Origin: Planctomycetia bacterium
GTDB taxonomy: Bacteria; Planctomycetota; Phycisphaerae; Phycisphaerales; SM1A02
NCBI GenBank assembly: GCA_005776885.1
Contig: SXOD01000022.1
Span: 1 to 64,000, forward strand
Length of the DNA stretch: 64,000 nucleotides
Direction: 5' to 3'
Shown here: one piece after another, positions 1-8,922 of the stretch
Position numbering within the stretch: position 1 is the stretch's first letter
How the letters are laid out: each line of letters opens with the position of its first letter
The notes under the pieces: model-generated
The model's database searches: none
Told to the model about the DNA's origin: nothing
The model's input: the letters and a program-made list of their open reading frames with translations, nothing else
Position numbers and translations under genes: made by a program

Positions 1-981
1 CGAGAAGACGCCGGAGATGATCGCTTGCGAGGCGATGACGGTGGCCGCCGCCGCCAGCACGACCATCGGAAGCACGAAGCCATCGGGCACGATGGCGAAG
101 AATGGGTCTTCGGAAACGCTTCCGTCGGCCAGGATCGCCGCGCCTTGGCCGAAGTAGTTGATCACCAGTGCCGGCATCACCAGGCCGTACCACGCGAAGA
201 CCATCGGCTTGCGGCCGAAATGGCCCAGGTCGGCGTAGAGCGCCTCGCCACCCGTGATGCACAGCATGACGCTCCCCAGGATGAGGAAGGTGCCCCACGG
301 ATCGTCGACGGCCATGGCCACTCCGTGCTCCGGGCTCATCGCTCCCAGGATGCTTGGCGACTTGAGGATGGCGATCAGGCCGAGTGCGGCCAGGGAGCCG
401 AACCAAAGGCACATGACCGGGCCAAAGAAGCCTCCGATGCGGCTGGTGCCCATGCGCTGCATGGAGAAGAGGGCCACCAGGATCACGACCGTGATCGGGA
501 CGATGAATCGTTCCAGTTCGGGACTCTCCCGTTTCAAGCCCTCCACGGCCGAAAGCACGGAGATGGCAGGGGTGATGACGCCATCGGCATACAGCAGTGC
601 GCTTCCGGCGATCGCGGCCAGGAGGACGACCCGGCTGGTCTTGGCCACCCCTCCGTCCCGCGGCGTCAGCAGGCCGAGCAGTGCGAAGATTCCGCCCTCG
701 CCCTTGTTGTTGGCCTTGAGCAGGAACGAGCAGTACTTCACGCCGATGACCAGCACCAGCGACCAGAACACCAGGCTGAGGACCCCCATCACATGCTCTG
801 GGGTGGGGGCCACTCCGTGCGCACTGTCAAAACACTCCTCCAGCGCATAGAGCGGGCTCGTGCCGATGTCTCCAAAGACAATCCCCAGTGCGGCGACGAT
901 CAATGCTGGCTTCACGGCCCGTGCCGCGGTCGCGTGCGGTGCTCCCCCCGGCCGGGGCGGATTGTCTGTCGCGCTGCTCAT
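1..981 (-). CDS. kup: Kup-family potassium uptake protein, 3' end truncated by the window
   Basis: Low-affinity K+/H+ symporter of the inner membrane. It is absent from the ORF track because the frame runs off the left edge. I translated it by hand: ATG at 979-981, 327 codons, no stop. The N-terminal Kup signature is clear (GIVFGDIGTSPLYAL near residue 35), followed by NKGEGGIFALLGLL, LYADGVITPAISVLSAVEG and ITGGEALYADLGHFG, all in family order. Several hydrophobic segments follow. Kup proteins are usually 620-650 residues, so about half is present. The overlapping plus-strand stretch 25-1104 of the 827-aa track ORF is its shadow. A TATCAT box lies 18 nt before the ATG. It is divergent from the oxidoreductase gene at 1105. 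Confidence 0.95.
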   Translation of the reverse strand, partial: MSSATDNPPRPGGAPHATAARAVKPALIVAALGIVFGDIGTSPLYALEECFDSAHGVAPTPEHVMGVLSLVFWSLVLVIGVKYCSFLLKANNKGEGGIFALLGLLTPRDGGVAKTSRVVLLAAIAGSALLYADGVITPAISVLSAVEGLKRESPELERFIVPITVVILVALFSMQRMGTSRIGGFFGPVMCLWFGSLAALGLIAILKSPSILGAMSPEHGVAMAVDDPWGTFLILGSVMLCITGGEALYADLGHFGRKPMVFAWYGLVMPALVINYFGQGAAILADGSVSEDPFFAIVPDGFVLPMVVLAAAATVIASQAIISGVFS

Positions 982-1104
982 CGAGGTGGTGGAGGGCCAA
1001 TGATAGTTCCGCCGGGGAGGCGTCGCGGCTACGCTGCGGATCAGCACAAGACCCCCTGGTTCCTGCGCTCCAGCGCAGTCCACTCCTTTCACGCCGAGAG
1101 CCCC

Positions 1105-2508
1105 ATGCGCCACACACACGACCCGATCGTCCTTCCGACCCGTCGTCGATTCATCCTCACGCTGGGGGCGCTCGGCGCGGCCGGCACGCTGGGGGGACTG
1201 GCACCCGGGGCGCTGGCCGCGGCGACCCGCGCCCGAGTGGCGCAGGGATCGAACGGGAAACTCCAGGTTGGATGCGTCGGGTGCGGCGGCATGGGGGGCT
1301 CGGACCTGAGCAACGTGGCGGGGCATTCGGCAGTGAAGGTCACGGCCTTGTGCGATGTCAATCGCGACACGCTCCGGCAGTCTCGGGCGACCTACGGGGT
1401 GGAGGAATCGAGGTGCTTCACGGACTATCGAGCCTTCCTGGCCGCGATGGGCGACATCGTCGACGCCGTCATCGTGTCGACGCCGGATCACGCGCACGCG
1501 CCCGTGGCGGTGCAGGCGATGCGAGCGGGCAAGGGCGTCTACTGCCAGAAGCCGCTGACGCACAGCCTGCATGAGGCTCGCACGATGAAGGAAGTCGCGG
1601 CGCAGATGAAGGTCGCCACGCAGATGGGCATCCAGAACCACGCTCACAAGGGACGGCGACTGGGCATGGCCTGGATCGAGTCGGGCGTGCTGGGGCCCGT
1701 CAAGGCGGTGCACATCTGGACCAACCGGCCGGCGGGCTGGTGGCCGCAGGGGGGCCCCATGAAGCCGGGATCGGACCCCGTGCCGGCCGACCTGGACTGG
1801 GAGTCGTGGATCAATGTCGCACCGATGCGGCCCTACCTCAAGGACACCTACGCGCCGTTCCGCTGGCGCGGCGTGCGCGACTTCGGGACGGGGGCGTTGG
1901 GCGACATGGCGTGCCACTTCTTTGACGTGCCGACCAAGGCGCTCGCCCTCACGGCGCCGGTCGCCGTGCGTGGCACCGTGACGGACTTGACCGCCGACCA
2001 GTTTCCGCTGAGCGAAACCGTGCAGCTCTCGTTCGATGGCCATGCATCAAGCGGCGGGAAGCCATTCGACGTGTGGTGGTACGACGGCGGTCGACTGCCG
2101 CCGGCCGAGGCGCTGCCGTGGGTGCCCAAGGACTTCGACATGCCCACGCGATCCAGCGACGGCGCGACGATCTTTGTCTGCGAGCTCGGGACGCTGGTGA
2201 TCTGCCACCCTGGCGAGGTGCACGTCTTCACGGCAGGCGCGAAGCCGAACTTTGCCCCGCCCGAGCTGCCCGACATCAACCACTGGCACGAGTGGGTGGA
2301 CGCCTGCATGGGCAAGGGTGCCACGCGCGCCGGGTTTGAGTTCAGCGGCCCAATGACCGAGATCGTCCTCTGTGGCGTCGTCGGAGGGCTCGTCCCGGAT
2401 CGGACGCTGCGTTGGGATGCGAAGGCCATGACCTGGGACGACGCCGACGCGCAGAAGCTGGTGAAGCCGGCCTATCGAGGCGGTTGGAGCGTCGCGGGGC
2501 TGGGCTGA
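1105..2508 (+). CDS. Gfo/Idh/MocA-family oxidoreductase, Tat-exported
   Basis: NAD(P)-dependent sugar or inositol-type oxidoreductase of about 467 aa. The track ORF starts far upstream, but homology begins at ATG 1105. The N-terminus has a Tat-like signal (TRRRFILTLGALGAAG). The Rossmann motif is GCGGMGG (about residue 60). The family EKP motif appears as YCQKPLTHS (about residue 150), a form common in exported planctomycete members. The C-terminal part has the usual lid-domain pattern (GTGALGDMACHFFDVP). Substrate cannot be told from sequence. A TACGCT box lies about 70 nt upstream, so it probably has a real leader. It is divergent from kup and followed 29 nt later by an independent leaderless promoter for the DUF1573 gene. 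Confidence 0.9.
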   Translation: MRHTHDPIVLPTRRRFILTLGALGAAGTLGGLAPGALAAATRARVAQGSNGKLQVGCVGCGGMGGSDLSNVAGHSAVKVTALCDVNRDTLRQSRATYGVEESRCFTDYRAFLAAMGDIVDAVIVSTPDHAHAPVAVQAMRAGKGVYCQKPLTHSLHEARTMKEVAAQMKVATQMGIQNHAHKGRRLGMAWIESGVLGPVKAVHIWTNRPAGWWPQGGPMKPGSDPVPADLDWESWINVAPMRPYLKDTYAPFRWRGVRDFGTGALGDMACHFFDVPTKALALTAPVAVRGTVTDLTADQFPLSETVQLSFDGHASSGGKPFDVWWYDGGRLPPAEALPWVPKDFDMPTRSSDGATIFVCELGTLVICHPGEVHVFTAGAKPNFAPPELPDINHWHEWVDACMGKGATRAGFEFSGPMTEIVLCGVVGGLVPDRTLRWDAKAMTWDDADAQKLVKPAYRGGWSVAGLG

Positions 2509-2525
2509 TCGGCCCGCGGCACCGC

Positions 2526-2531
2526 TACGAT
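2526..2531 (+). promoter_or_regulatory. -10 box TACGAT of the DUF1573 gene
   Basis: TACGAT ends 6 nt before ATG 2538, in a 29-bp gap after the oxidoreductase stop. Confidence 0.55.
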
Positions 2532-2537
2532 TGCGCA

Positions 2538-3488
2538 ATGCATTCGCGCGCGATGGGCCTCACTCAACGGCAGCGGCTCGTCCTGTGGTCGACTCTTGCA
2601 GGCGTGCTCGCGATCGCGTTGCTGTGTGCCGGAGACCTCGTCGCCTGGCTCTTCGAGGGAAATCGCGCGCCACACCGTCCGCAGCTGGCGTTCTCGCCGC
2701 CGCTCATGCGCATCGTGCCCTCGGAGGCCGACCTGGGCGCCGTGTCGCCGTGCGGCGACATGCACGAACTCTCCCAGCCGGCCGCCATCATCAACGACGC
2801 CGATGTTCCGCTGCGCGTCGTGCACTGGAGCCCGTCGTGCGGCTGCACGGTGAGCGACCTGCCGGAGGAGTTCACGGTGGCACCAGGTGAATCGGTCGCG
2901 TTCACGGTGCGCGTGGACCCGTGGGGGAGCTGGGGAGATCGAACGCAGTCGATTCAGTTGATGGTGGATGAGGCCGGGCTTCCGGTGCGGCCCGGTCCCA
3001 AGATTCTCCTCCGCTATTCGGTCGGTGGAACCATGCACCCGGCCCCAGGCGTGGTGCGGAGAGTGCTGCGCGGGACGGAGATTCCGGCACCATCGACCGG
3101 TGCCACGCCGGGGGCGCCGCGACTGTCTCCCGACGGCGGGCAGACGGTCCTCGCCTCCGAAGATGGGAGCGCGTTCGAGATCACGGGATCGGATCCGTCC
3201 ACGACGGCGATCGAGTGGCATGACACGCCGATTCGGGCCACGCTCACCTGGGATTGGGCCAGCGTCGACACGTGGGCGGCGGCGGGGAAGGACAGCCTCA
3301 TGGCGCAGGGGCGCGTGGAGTACGACCCCGACGGCCGATGGGTGCGGGCGCGCGCGATTGTCTCGACCAACCGAGAGGACTGCACGCACGTCGTGATCAT
3401 GCTCGTCAACATCGAGGCCGATGGCGGCGGCACCGAGCCAGTGCCAGTCTTCCCGACGCCAACACTCCCGATCGTGGAGTCGCATTGA
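2538..3488 (+). CDS. DUF1573-domain membrane-anchored protein
   Basis: About 316 aa with one N-terminal membrane segment (WSTLAGVLAIALLCAGDLV) and a periplasmic immunoglobulin-like DUF1573 region. The typical HWSPSCGCTVSDLP cysteine motif lies near residue 100, and APGESVAFTVRVDP follows. These domains are common in planctomycetes and Bacteroidetes; their function is not established. ATG 2538 is chosen because a TACGAT box ends 6 nt before it, the leaderless geometry seen throughout this window. ATG 2553 is an alternative. The stop TGA overlaps the TTG start of the next gene (ATTGA), so the two are probably translated together. Confidence 0.82.
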   Translation: MHSRAMGLTQRQRLVLWSTLAGVLAIALLCAGDLVAWLFEGNRAPHRPQLAFSPPLMRIVPSEADLGAVSPCGDMHELSQPAAIINDADVPLRVVHWSPSCGCTVSDLPEEFTVAPGESVAFTVRVDPWGSWGDRTQSIQLMVDEAGLPVRPGPKILLRYSVGGTMHPAPGVVRRVLRGTEIPAPSTGATPGAPRLSPDGGQTVLASEDGSAFEITGSDPSTTAIEWHDTPIRATLTWDWASVDTWAAAGKDSLMAQGRVEYDPDGRWVRARAIVSTNREDCTHVVIMLVNIEADGGGTEPVPVFPTPTLPIVESH

Positions 3489-4891
3489 GGCAGCGCCGGG
3501 ACCGGCTTCAATCGCTTGCGGCGGCAGCGTGCGTGGCGGTCGCCTCCACGGCGCGTGCGCAGACGGTGAATCCAGATGACACACCAATGCGGCCGTCGAC
3601 GGAGGAATCGAGGGCCGCCCGGGCCGGCGAAGTCCAGTCCGAACTGGAAGCCCTTTCCGAGGCCACTCGCAACTTCGCCGGGTTTCGCGCCATGGAAGGC
3701 CCGGTGATGGCAGGCCGTCTGGCCGAGGCCGCGGAATCGCTGGACCTCCTCCAGACCCAGCCGGGCACGCTGGGATCTGAGGCCAACGCGGCCCTGATCG
3801 ATCCGATGCCGGGCGAACAGTTCCTCGCGCCGGCTCGAAACCTGATGGAGTGGAGTGCCCAGCGCGGCATCCGGTGGGCGGCGTACGACACGACCGTGTA
3901 CCAGTGGGCCAGCCGCTCGCAGCCCGACACGCCGGGCGAGGCGGGGATCAATCGATTCCAGATCGGCGCCACGGCCCACCTGGGAGACTTGCTCGGCCTG
4001 GGAAAGTCCATCGTGGTGGCGCAGGGTCGCTACAGCAGCGTGATCGGCGGGACGCCGCCGCTCTCGACGCAGATTGGATCGCCCTACGCGGTGGACTCTG
4101 ACTTCTCGTTGACCCAGTGGCGATTGCTTCGGTTGTATGCCACGCAGCAACTTGGCTCAGATGACCTCCTGCTGACGGTGGGCAAGATCAACCCCAACGA
4201 CTACATCTTCGCGAATCCGTATGCGGGCGACGAGACGTCGCAGTTCATCGCCGCACCGCTGGACGGGTCGGACGCGCTCCCCGCAGGATTCAACAACTAC
4301 ACGCTTGGGACCGCCTTGCAATGGCAGCCATCGGCTCAGACGTACATCAACACGGTGTTGACGTCGCCTGGTGCGGGGGCAAGCACCGGGACCGGCATCT
4401 CTGACGTCGGCGACGGCGGGTACTTTCTGGCGGTCGAGGCCGGGTACACGATTGACCTGCCCCGCGGCGGCCCAAGCCGCTGGCTGGCTGGCGCCAGCGT
4501 CACCAACACCAACATGGACTTCACGGTCCTCAACGGCAACTACGCCAGCGCGTGGTCCATCCTCCACGCCGAACTTCGTCCGGACCTCGGGACGTTCGTG
4601 CAATGGTCATGGAGCGACCCAACGATCAACCCGATCGAGATGGAGTTGATGGGCGGGCTGCTCTGGACCGACATTCTCGGCACCAAGGGAGGGCTCGCGA
4701 TGGGGCTCGGTGGCGGGACATCGATCATGTCGGGCGGCGACAGCCAGGAGATCGTGGAACTCTTCTTCCGCACGCAGGCCACTCCCAGCATCCAGTTCTC
4801 CATCGACCTGCAGTACATCCCGCAGACCGTCCAGGTGCCAGAGCAAGACGACGTCTTCCTGTTCGCGATCAGGCAGACGCTCACCTTCTGA
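3485..4891 (+). CDS. OprB-like outer-membrane porin
   Basis: About 468 aa. I place the start at TTG 3485, which overlaps the previous stop. It directly precedes a signal peptide (LAAAACVAVASTARAQ), whereas the upstream part of the track ORF is out-of-frame shadow of the DUF1573 gene. After a helical N-terminal stretch the rest is beta-barrel-like with alternating aromatic residues. KINPNDYIFANPYAGDETSQF resembles the carbohydrate-selective porin OprB core, and the protein ends in an aromatic residue (IRQTLTF) as outer-membrane barrels do. It is likely a passive channel for sugars or other small solutes. It is distantly like the better OprB match at 40964. The TTG start is inference. Confidence 0.72.
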   Translation: MRQRRDRLQSLAAAACVAVASTARAQTVNPDDTPMRPSTEESRAARAGEVQSELEALSEATRNFAGFRAMEGPVMAGRLAEAAESLDLLQTQPGTLGSEANAALIDPMPGEQFLAPARNLMEWSAQRGIRWAAYDTTVYQWASRSQPDTPGEAGINRFQIGATAHLGDLLGLGKSIVVAQGRYSSVIGGTPPLSTQIGSPYAVDSDFSLTQWRLLRLYATQQLGSDDLLLTVGKINPNDYIFANPYAGDETSQFIAAPLDGSDALPAGFNNYTLGTALQWQPSAQTYINTVLTSPGAGASTGTGISDVGDGGYFLAVEAGYTIDLPRGGPSRWLAGASVTNTNMDFTVLNGNYASAWSILHAELRPDLGTFVQWSWSDPTINPIEMELMGGLLWTDILGTKGGLAMGLGGGTSIMSGGDSQEIVELFFRTQATPSIQFSIDLQYIPQTVQVPEQDDVFLFAIRQTLTF

Positions 4892-4907
4892 GGCACCTCG
4901 CTGCGCG

Positions 4908-4913
4908 TAGCAT
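4908..4913 (+). promoter_or_regulatory. -10 box TAGCAT of aguBA
   Basis: TAGCAT ends 9 nt before the aguB ATG 4923. Confidence 0.5.
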
Positions 4914-4922
4914 CCTTGCCCC

Positions 4923-5810
4923 ATGTCGAGGGCAGACCACTTCACGATTGGCCTCCTCCAGCACGCCAGCCCGATCGGTGCATCGCGCGAGGAAGTGCAC
5001 ACGACCTTCGCATCGATGGCACGCGAAGCGGCAGGCCGGGGCGCCGAGCTGATCGTGAGCCAGGAGCTCTTCGGCGGCCACTATTTCTGCCAGCAGGAAG
5101 AGGCAGCGCTGCTGGACTTGGCGGAGCCGATCCCAGGGCCGACGACACAGTGTGCGGCGTCGCTCGCCCGCGAGTTGGGCGTGGAGATCACGGTGAGCCT
5201 CTTCGAGAAGCGTGCGCCTGGACTGTGCCACAACACGAGCGTGTATCTGGGACGCGATGGGTCGATCCTGGGGACCTATCGAAAGATGCACATCCCGGAC
5301 GACCCTCGATTCTTCGAGAAGTTCTATTTCGCGCCCGGTGACCGCGGCTGGCAGGTGGTGGACGGCGTGGCCAAGACGGGAATGCTCGTGTGTTGGGACC
5401 AGTGGTACCCGGAGGCGGCCCGACTCACGGCGCTGCTTGGCGCGGAACTCATCGTGTACCCGACGGCGATTGGCTGGTACCACGGCGAGACGCCCGCCGA
5501 CCGCGTGCAGCAGCGCGACGCCTGGATCACGATGCACCGCGCGCACGCGATCGCGAATGGGTGCTGGATCGCGGCGGTGAATCGCATCGGCGTGGAGGCG
5601 GACCTCACGTTCTGGGGCAGCAGCATGGTCATCGACCCGGGTGGCGTCATCGTCGCGGAGGCGCCGCAGGACGCGCCCGCGGTCTTGGTGCATCGTTGCG
5701 ACCGTGCCCGGATCGAGGAGATGCGGCGCGGCTGGCCCTTCCTTCGCGATCGGCGCGTGGACGCCTACGGCGGGATCACGGAGCGGATGTTGGACGGGAC
5801 TTCGGCGTGA
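4923..5810 (+). CDS. aguB: N-carbamoylputrescine amidase
   Basis: Nitrilase-superfamily enzyme of 295 aa that hydrolyses N-carbamoylputrescine to putrescine, CO2 and ammonia, the last step of the agmatine route. The Glu-Lys-Cys triad is visible: E48 in SQELFGG, K121 in YRKMHIPDDP, C157 in CWDQWYPEA. The FYFAPGD and DRVQQRDAW motifs are characteristic of AguB. The length matches the family. A TAGCAT box ends 9 nt before the ATG, suggesting a leaderless mRNA. The last four bases overlap the GTG start of aguA, the partner enzyme, so the two are translationally coupled. Confidence 0.95.
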   Translation: MSRADHFTIGLLQHASPIGASREEVHTTFASMAREAAGRGAELIVSQELFGGHYFCQQEEAALLDLAEPIPGPTTQCAASLARELGVEITVSLFEKRAPGLCHNTSVYLGRDGSILGTYRKMHIPDDPRFFEKFYFAPGDRGWQVVDGVAKTGMLVCWDQWYPEAARLTALLGAELIVYPTAIGWYHGETPADRVQQRDAWITMHRAHAIANGCWIAAVNRIGVEADLTFWGSSMVIDPGGVIVAEAPQDAPAVLVHRCDRARIEEMRRGWPFLRDRRVDAYGGITERMLDGTSA

Positions 5811-6832
5811 GCCACGCCACCCGCGCGACGTCGGCGGGTCGATGCCTGCCTGGCACCGCCGCAGGACAGGGCTTTCGCATGCCCGCCGAGTGGGCACCGC
5901 AGCGCCGCGTCTGGCTCGTTCGACCACACAATGAGGAGACTTGGCCTGGATGCCTCGCGCAGGCCCAGGCCGAGTGGGAGCACTGGCGCACCGAACTGGC
6001 ACGGGTCGTGGACGTCGTGGAGCTCACCGAGCAAGGGGTCGCCACCAACGATTCGTGGATCCGCGACTTCGGCCCCATCTTCGTGCGGCACGCCGATGGC
6101 CGCGTCGCGGGTCATGACTTCCAGTTCAATGGCTGGGGCGACAAGTACGAGACTCGAAGCCTGGACAACGATGTCCCCACGCACATCCGCGAGCAATGGG
6201 GGATCGACATGTGGCGTCACGACCTGGTCATGGAGGGGGGCTCGATCGACGTGAACGGCACGGGCACCGTGCTGACCACCCGGCAGTGCCTGGAGAACGT
6301 CAACAGGGGCGAACGCTCGCCTGGCGAGGTCGAGCAGGCGCTGTGCGATGCTCTGGGTGTCACCAACATCGTCTGGCTTCCCGGCGGCATCCGTGGCGAC
6401 GACACCGACGGCCACATTGACGACATCGCGCGGTTCGTCGCGCGGGACACCATCGCGGCGCTCCGTGCTCCAGCTGGTCACCCCGACCACGAGATCCTTG
6501 AAGTCAACTGGCGCGCCTTGGAAGCGGCGCGTGACGAGCGGGGCGAGCGGTTCAATCTCCTCGCGATCCCGGTGCCGGAGCCGATGCACTACGACTTCCC
6601 GGCGGATCGATTTGGCCCCGGTGGACGGAACATGGTCCCCGCGAGCCACGCCAACTTCCTGGTGGCCAACGGCGCCATCTTTGTGCCCTGCTTTGGTGGC
6701 GCCAGTGACGACGCCGCGTGTCGCACCCTTGAGGCGGCGATGCCCGGGCACCGAGCGGTTCCGATCAGCGCCCGACACCTGGTGGTCGGCCTCGGCAGCC
6801 TGCACTGCCTGAGTTGCCACCAACCGGTGTAG
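5807..6832 (+). CDS. aguA: Agmatine deiminase
   Basis: Peptidyl-arginine-deiminase-family enzyme of about 341 aa converting agmatine to N-carbamoylputrescine. Diagnostic motifs are MPAEWAPQ near the N-terminus, NDSWIRDFGPIFV, MEGGSIDVNGTGT, GDDTDGHIDDIARF and the C-terminal catalytic cysteine in GLGSLHCLSCHQP. GTG 5807 is preferred: it overlaps the aguB stop by four bases (GTGA) and leaves the usual short stretch before MPAEW. ATG 5879 lies right at that motif and would be short. The track ORF beginning at 5390 is antiphase aguB sequence. With aguB it completes agmatine to putrescine; no arginine decarboxylase is in the window. Confidence 0.95.
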   Translation: MSHATRATSAGRCLPGTAAGQGFRMPAEWAPQRRVWLVRPHNEETWPGCLAQAQAEWEHWRTELARVVDVVELTEQGVATNDSWIRDFGPIFVRHADGRVAGHDFQFNGWGDKYETRSLDNDVPTHIREQWGIDMWRHDLVMEGGSIDVNGTGTVLTTRQCLENVNRGERSPGEVEQALCDALGVTNIVWLPGGIRGDDTDGHIDDIARFVARDTIAALRAPAGHPDHEILEVNWRALEAARDERGERFNLLAIPVPEPMHYDFPADRFGPGGRNMVPASHANFLVANGAIFVPCFGGASDDAACRTLEAAMPGHRAVPISARHLVVGLGSLHCLSCHQPV

Positions 6833-6858
6833 GCCAGGCGACACGGGGTGGATGTGGC

Positions 6859-6866
6859 CCGATAAC
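6859..6866 (+). promoter_or_regulatory. CCGATAAC site upstream of the cupredoxin/dockerin gene
   Basis: GCCCGATAACACAC lies 166 nt before ATG 7033, in the same orientation as the gene. It is one of five such sites upstream of exported-protein genes. The role, promoter element or operator, is unknown. The rest of the 200-bp gap 6833-7032 shows nothing else I can name. Confidence 0.35.
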
Positions 6867-7032
6867 ACACGATCCGAGATGATTTCGCGGTGAAGTCCAA
6901 CGATCAGTTTGATCTCGCGGCGGTGGTGCTACGTTTGGGACCGTCCACGACTTGCTCAAGTCGCGGTTTTTGCCTTGGCGTTGGACTTCGGCGTGCGAAT
7001 GCATTCGCCGAGCCCCATGGAGATTGAGACTC

Positions 7033-8142
7033 ATGAAAGAAACGATCGCCTGCCTCCTCGCGACATGTACGACGTCCGTCGCTCTTGCGGGTGGAACCAC
7101 CCACGTCGTCACGCAGGTCAACCTCACTTTTTCGCCGGATGTAGTCGATGCCATGCCCGGCGACACGATTCGCTTTGAGTGGAGCGGTGGCACCCACGCG
7201 GTGCAGGATGGGAACTGCCTGTCGACTGCCGGTCTCTTCTACAGCACGCTGACGGCCGCCAATCCTGCGTTTGAGTATGTGATCCCGGCGGATGCGACCC
7301 CTGGTTCCATCGAGTTCAACTGCCCCGTCGCGTCTCACTGTGAGTTCGGGATGATGGGCACCATCAACGTGCTCCCGGCTGGTGGCGGTTGGTCGGCCGG
7401 CGATGTCCAGATCAGCGAGATCAGGATCGACCAGCCGAGCACCGACAACGACGAATACTTCGAGTTGCGAGGCGAGCCCGGATTGTCGCTCAACGGCCTC
7501 ACCTACCTTGTGATCGGCGATGGCACCGGAGGATTCGGCGTGATCGAGGCGGTCGTCCCGCTGGATGGCTACCAGATCGGCGCCAATGGGTACGTCGTCT
7601 TTCACGAGTCCACCTTTACGCTCATCAGCCCCGCGGATGTCGTGACCGTGCTCAACTTTGAGAACTCCGACAACGTCACCCACCTCATCGTGTCCGGGTT
7701 CACCGGGACCAACGGCCAGTTGCTGGACTCCGACCAGGACCGCGCGACCTGCCTGACCGAGGTGAATCCTTGGGACACCATCGTGTCGACGTGCTTCCTC
7801 CGCATCAACGAGATGCCCGACGCGGCCAGCACGCAGGATTGCTACTACGGCCAGGTCGGCGCCGGCCCCGACGGCACGTTTGTTCCCGGCCATGTCTACC
7901 TGTGCGAAGACGGCCACTATGAGGTTGGCGGGTTCACGCTGGCGACCCACGACACCCCCGGTGCTGACAGTCCATCCTGCACGGTCGCCGTCCCTGGTGA
8001 CCTGGACGGCAACGGCATCGTGGATGGTGCCGACCTCGCCGCCATGTTGAGCGCGTGGGGTACCGCTGACGGAGACGTCAATGGTGACGGCCTCACCGAC
8101 GGCGCGGACCTCTCGATCCTGCTTGGAAACTGGACGATCTGA
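7033..8142 (+). CDS. Exported cupredoxin-domain protein with LTD-like module and dockerin-like tail
   Basis: About 369 aa in three parts. After a signal peptide (CLLATCTTSVALAGG), residues 20-115 form a plastocyanin-like domain with candidate copper ligands in order: His in GGTHAVQDG, Cys in FNCPVASHC, a following His, and Met in FGMMGTINV. Residues 120-310 are an EIRIDQPSTDNDEYFEL module also found in the PEP-CTERM-like protein at 24984. The tail has two dockerin-like repeats (DLDGNGIVDGADLAAMLSAWG, then DVNGDGLTDGADLSILLGNW). ATG 7033 has a GGAG about 11 nt upstream, unlike the earlier track start. It is probably a secreted or surface electron carrier; the partner is unknown. Confidence 0.85.
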   Translation: MKETIACLLATCTTSVALAGGTTHVVTQVNLTFSPDVVDAMPGDTIRFEWSGGTHAVQDGNCLSTAGLFYSTLTAANPAFEYVIPADATPGSIEFNCPVASHCEFGMMGTINVLPAGGGWSAGDVQISEIRIDQPSTDNDEYFELRGEPGLSLNGLTYLVIGDGTGGFGVIEAVVPLDGYQIGANGYVVFHESTFTLISPADVVTVLNFENSDNVTHLIVSGFTGTNGQLLDSDQDRATCLTEVNPWDTIVSTCFLRINEMPDAASTQDCYYGQVGAGPDGTFVPGHVYLCEDGHYEVGGFTLATHDTPGADSPSCTVAVPGDLDGNGIVDGADLAAMLSAWGTADGDVNGDGLTDGADLSILLGNWTI

Positions 8143-8169
8143 CCCCAGTTCCGGCTTCAGGGCCCTGAA

Positions 8170-8197
8170 GGCCGCCCCGACCTGGGGCGGCCTTTTT
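8170..8197 (+). terminator. Rho-independent terminator
   Basis: Perfect 9-bp stem GGCCGCCCC / GGGGCGGCC with a 5-nt loop followed by TTTTT, 28 nt after the stop of the cupredoxin gene. It is a textbook intrinsic terminator. Confidence 0.9.
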
Positions 8198-8246
8198 CTT
8201 TTGGGCTTTTCAGGAAGGCTCGCCCGTGCGGCTGCTCCCCGCGCCC

Positions 8247-8252
8247 TAGCAT
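8247..8252 (+). promoter_or_regulatory. -10 box TAGCAT, leaderless promoter for TlpA gene
   Basis: TAGCAT ends 7 nt before ATG 8260. It overlaps the upstream ATG at 8251 (the track start), which therefore cannot be the start if this is the -10 box. Confidence 0.6.
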
Positions 8253-8259
8253 GACCGCC

Positions 8260-8895
8260 ATGAACACAGGCACGCTCGCTGTCATCGGGGTTTCCTCGCT
8301 CGCCGCCATCGCGCTCGCCGCCGCGCCACTCGCTGGCTTGAAGGTCGGCAGCAAGGCGCCCGCGCTCAGTCTGGAGTCCTTTGTCCAAGGGGAGGAGGTC
8401 AAGGAGTTTCAGGCCGGGACTCCATATGTGATCGAGTTCTGGGCGACCTGGTGCCCGCCATGCGTCGCCAGCGTCCCGCACCTCAACCAACTGCAGAAGG
8501 AACACCCAGAAGTCGTCTTCATCGGCGTCGCCGGATCGCAGCGCGAAGAGACCCCCGAGGCCAAGGCCGCAAAGGTCAAGTCCTTCGTCGAGTCCAGGGG
8601 CGAGAACATGACCTACCGCGTGGCCATGGACAACGATGGCTCGATGAGCAAGGAATGGATGCAGGCCGCGCAGATGCAGGGCATCCCGTGCGCCTTCGTG
8701 GTCGACGGCAAGGGAAAGGTCACCTTCATCGGCCACCCCCAGGACAAGGGATTCGAGAGCGCCGTTGAAAAGGCCGCGAAGGGTGCCAAGAAGAAGCCCG
8801 CCAAGAAGCCCGCGGACGACGCTGGGGACGACAAGCCCGCCGATGGCGATGACGCCGCGCCCGCTGGCGGGACCACCGACAAGAAGCCTGGGTGA
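8260..8895 (+). CDS. TlpA-family thioredoxin-like protein
   Basis: About 211 aa. An N-terminal signal or anchor (VIGVSSLAAIALAAAPLAG) is followed by a TlpA/ResA-like fold with the CxxC active site in ATWCPPCVASVPHLNQL (about residue 64). The cis-Pro region is shifted (GIPCAFVVDGKGKVTFIGHP, with a Cys after the Pro). The C-terminal 50 residues are a Lys/Asp/Ala-rich tail (KKKPAKKPADDAGDDKPADG), probably disordered. Likely a periplasmic disulfide reductase or a peroxiredoxin-type redoxin. ATG 8260 is preferred over 8251 on the -10 geometry. It converges on arnT with a 27-bp gap. Confidence 0.85.
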   Translation: MNTGTLAVIGVSSLAAIALAAAPLAGLKVGSKAPALSLESFVQGEEVKEFQAGTPYVIEFWATWCPPCVASVPHLNQLQKEHPEVVFIGVAGSQREETPEAKAAKVKSFVESRGENMTYRVAMDNDGSMSKEWMQAAQMQGIPCAFVVDGKGKVTFIGHPQDKGFESAVEKAAKGAKKKPAKKPADDAGDDKPADGDDAAPAGGTTDKKPG

Positions 8896-8922
8896 ACACG
8901 GCGCGCTGAACGCGGCGCGCGG

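Noticed and set aside
25-1104. N-terminal 360 residues of the 827-aa plus ORF
   Set aside because: Antisense shadow of kup; the real oxidoreductase starts at 1105.
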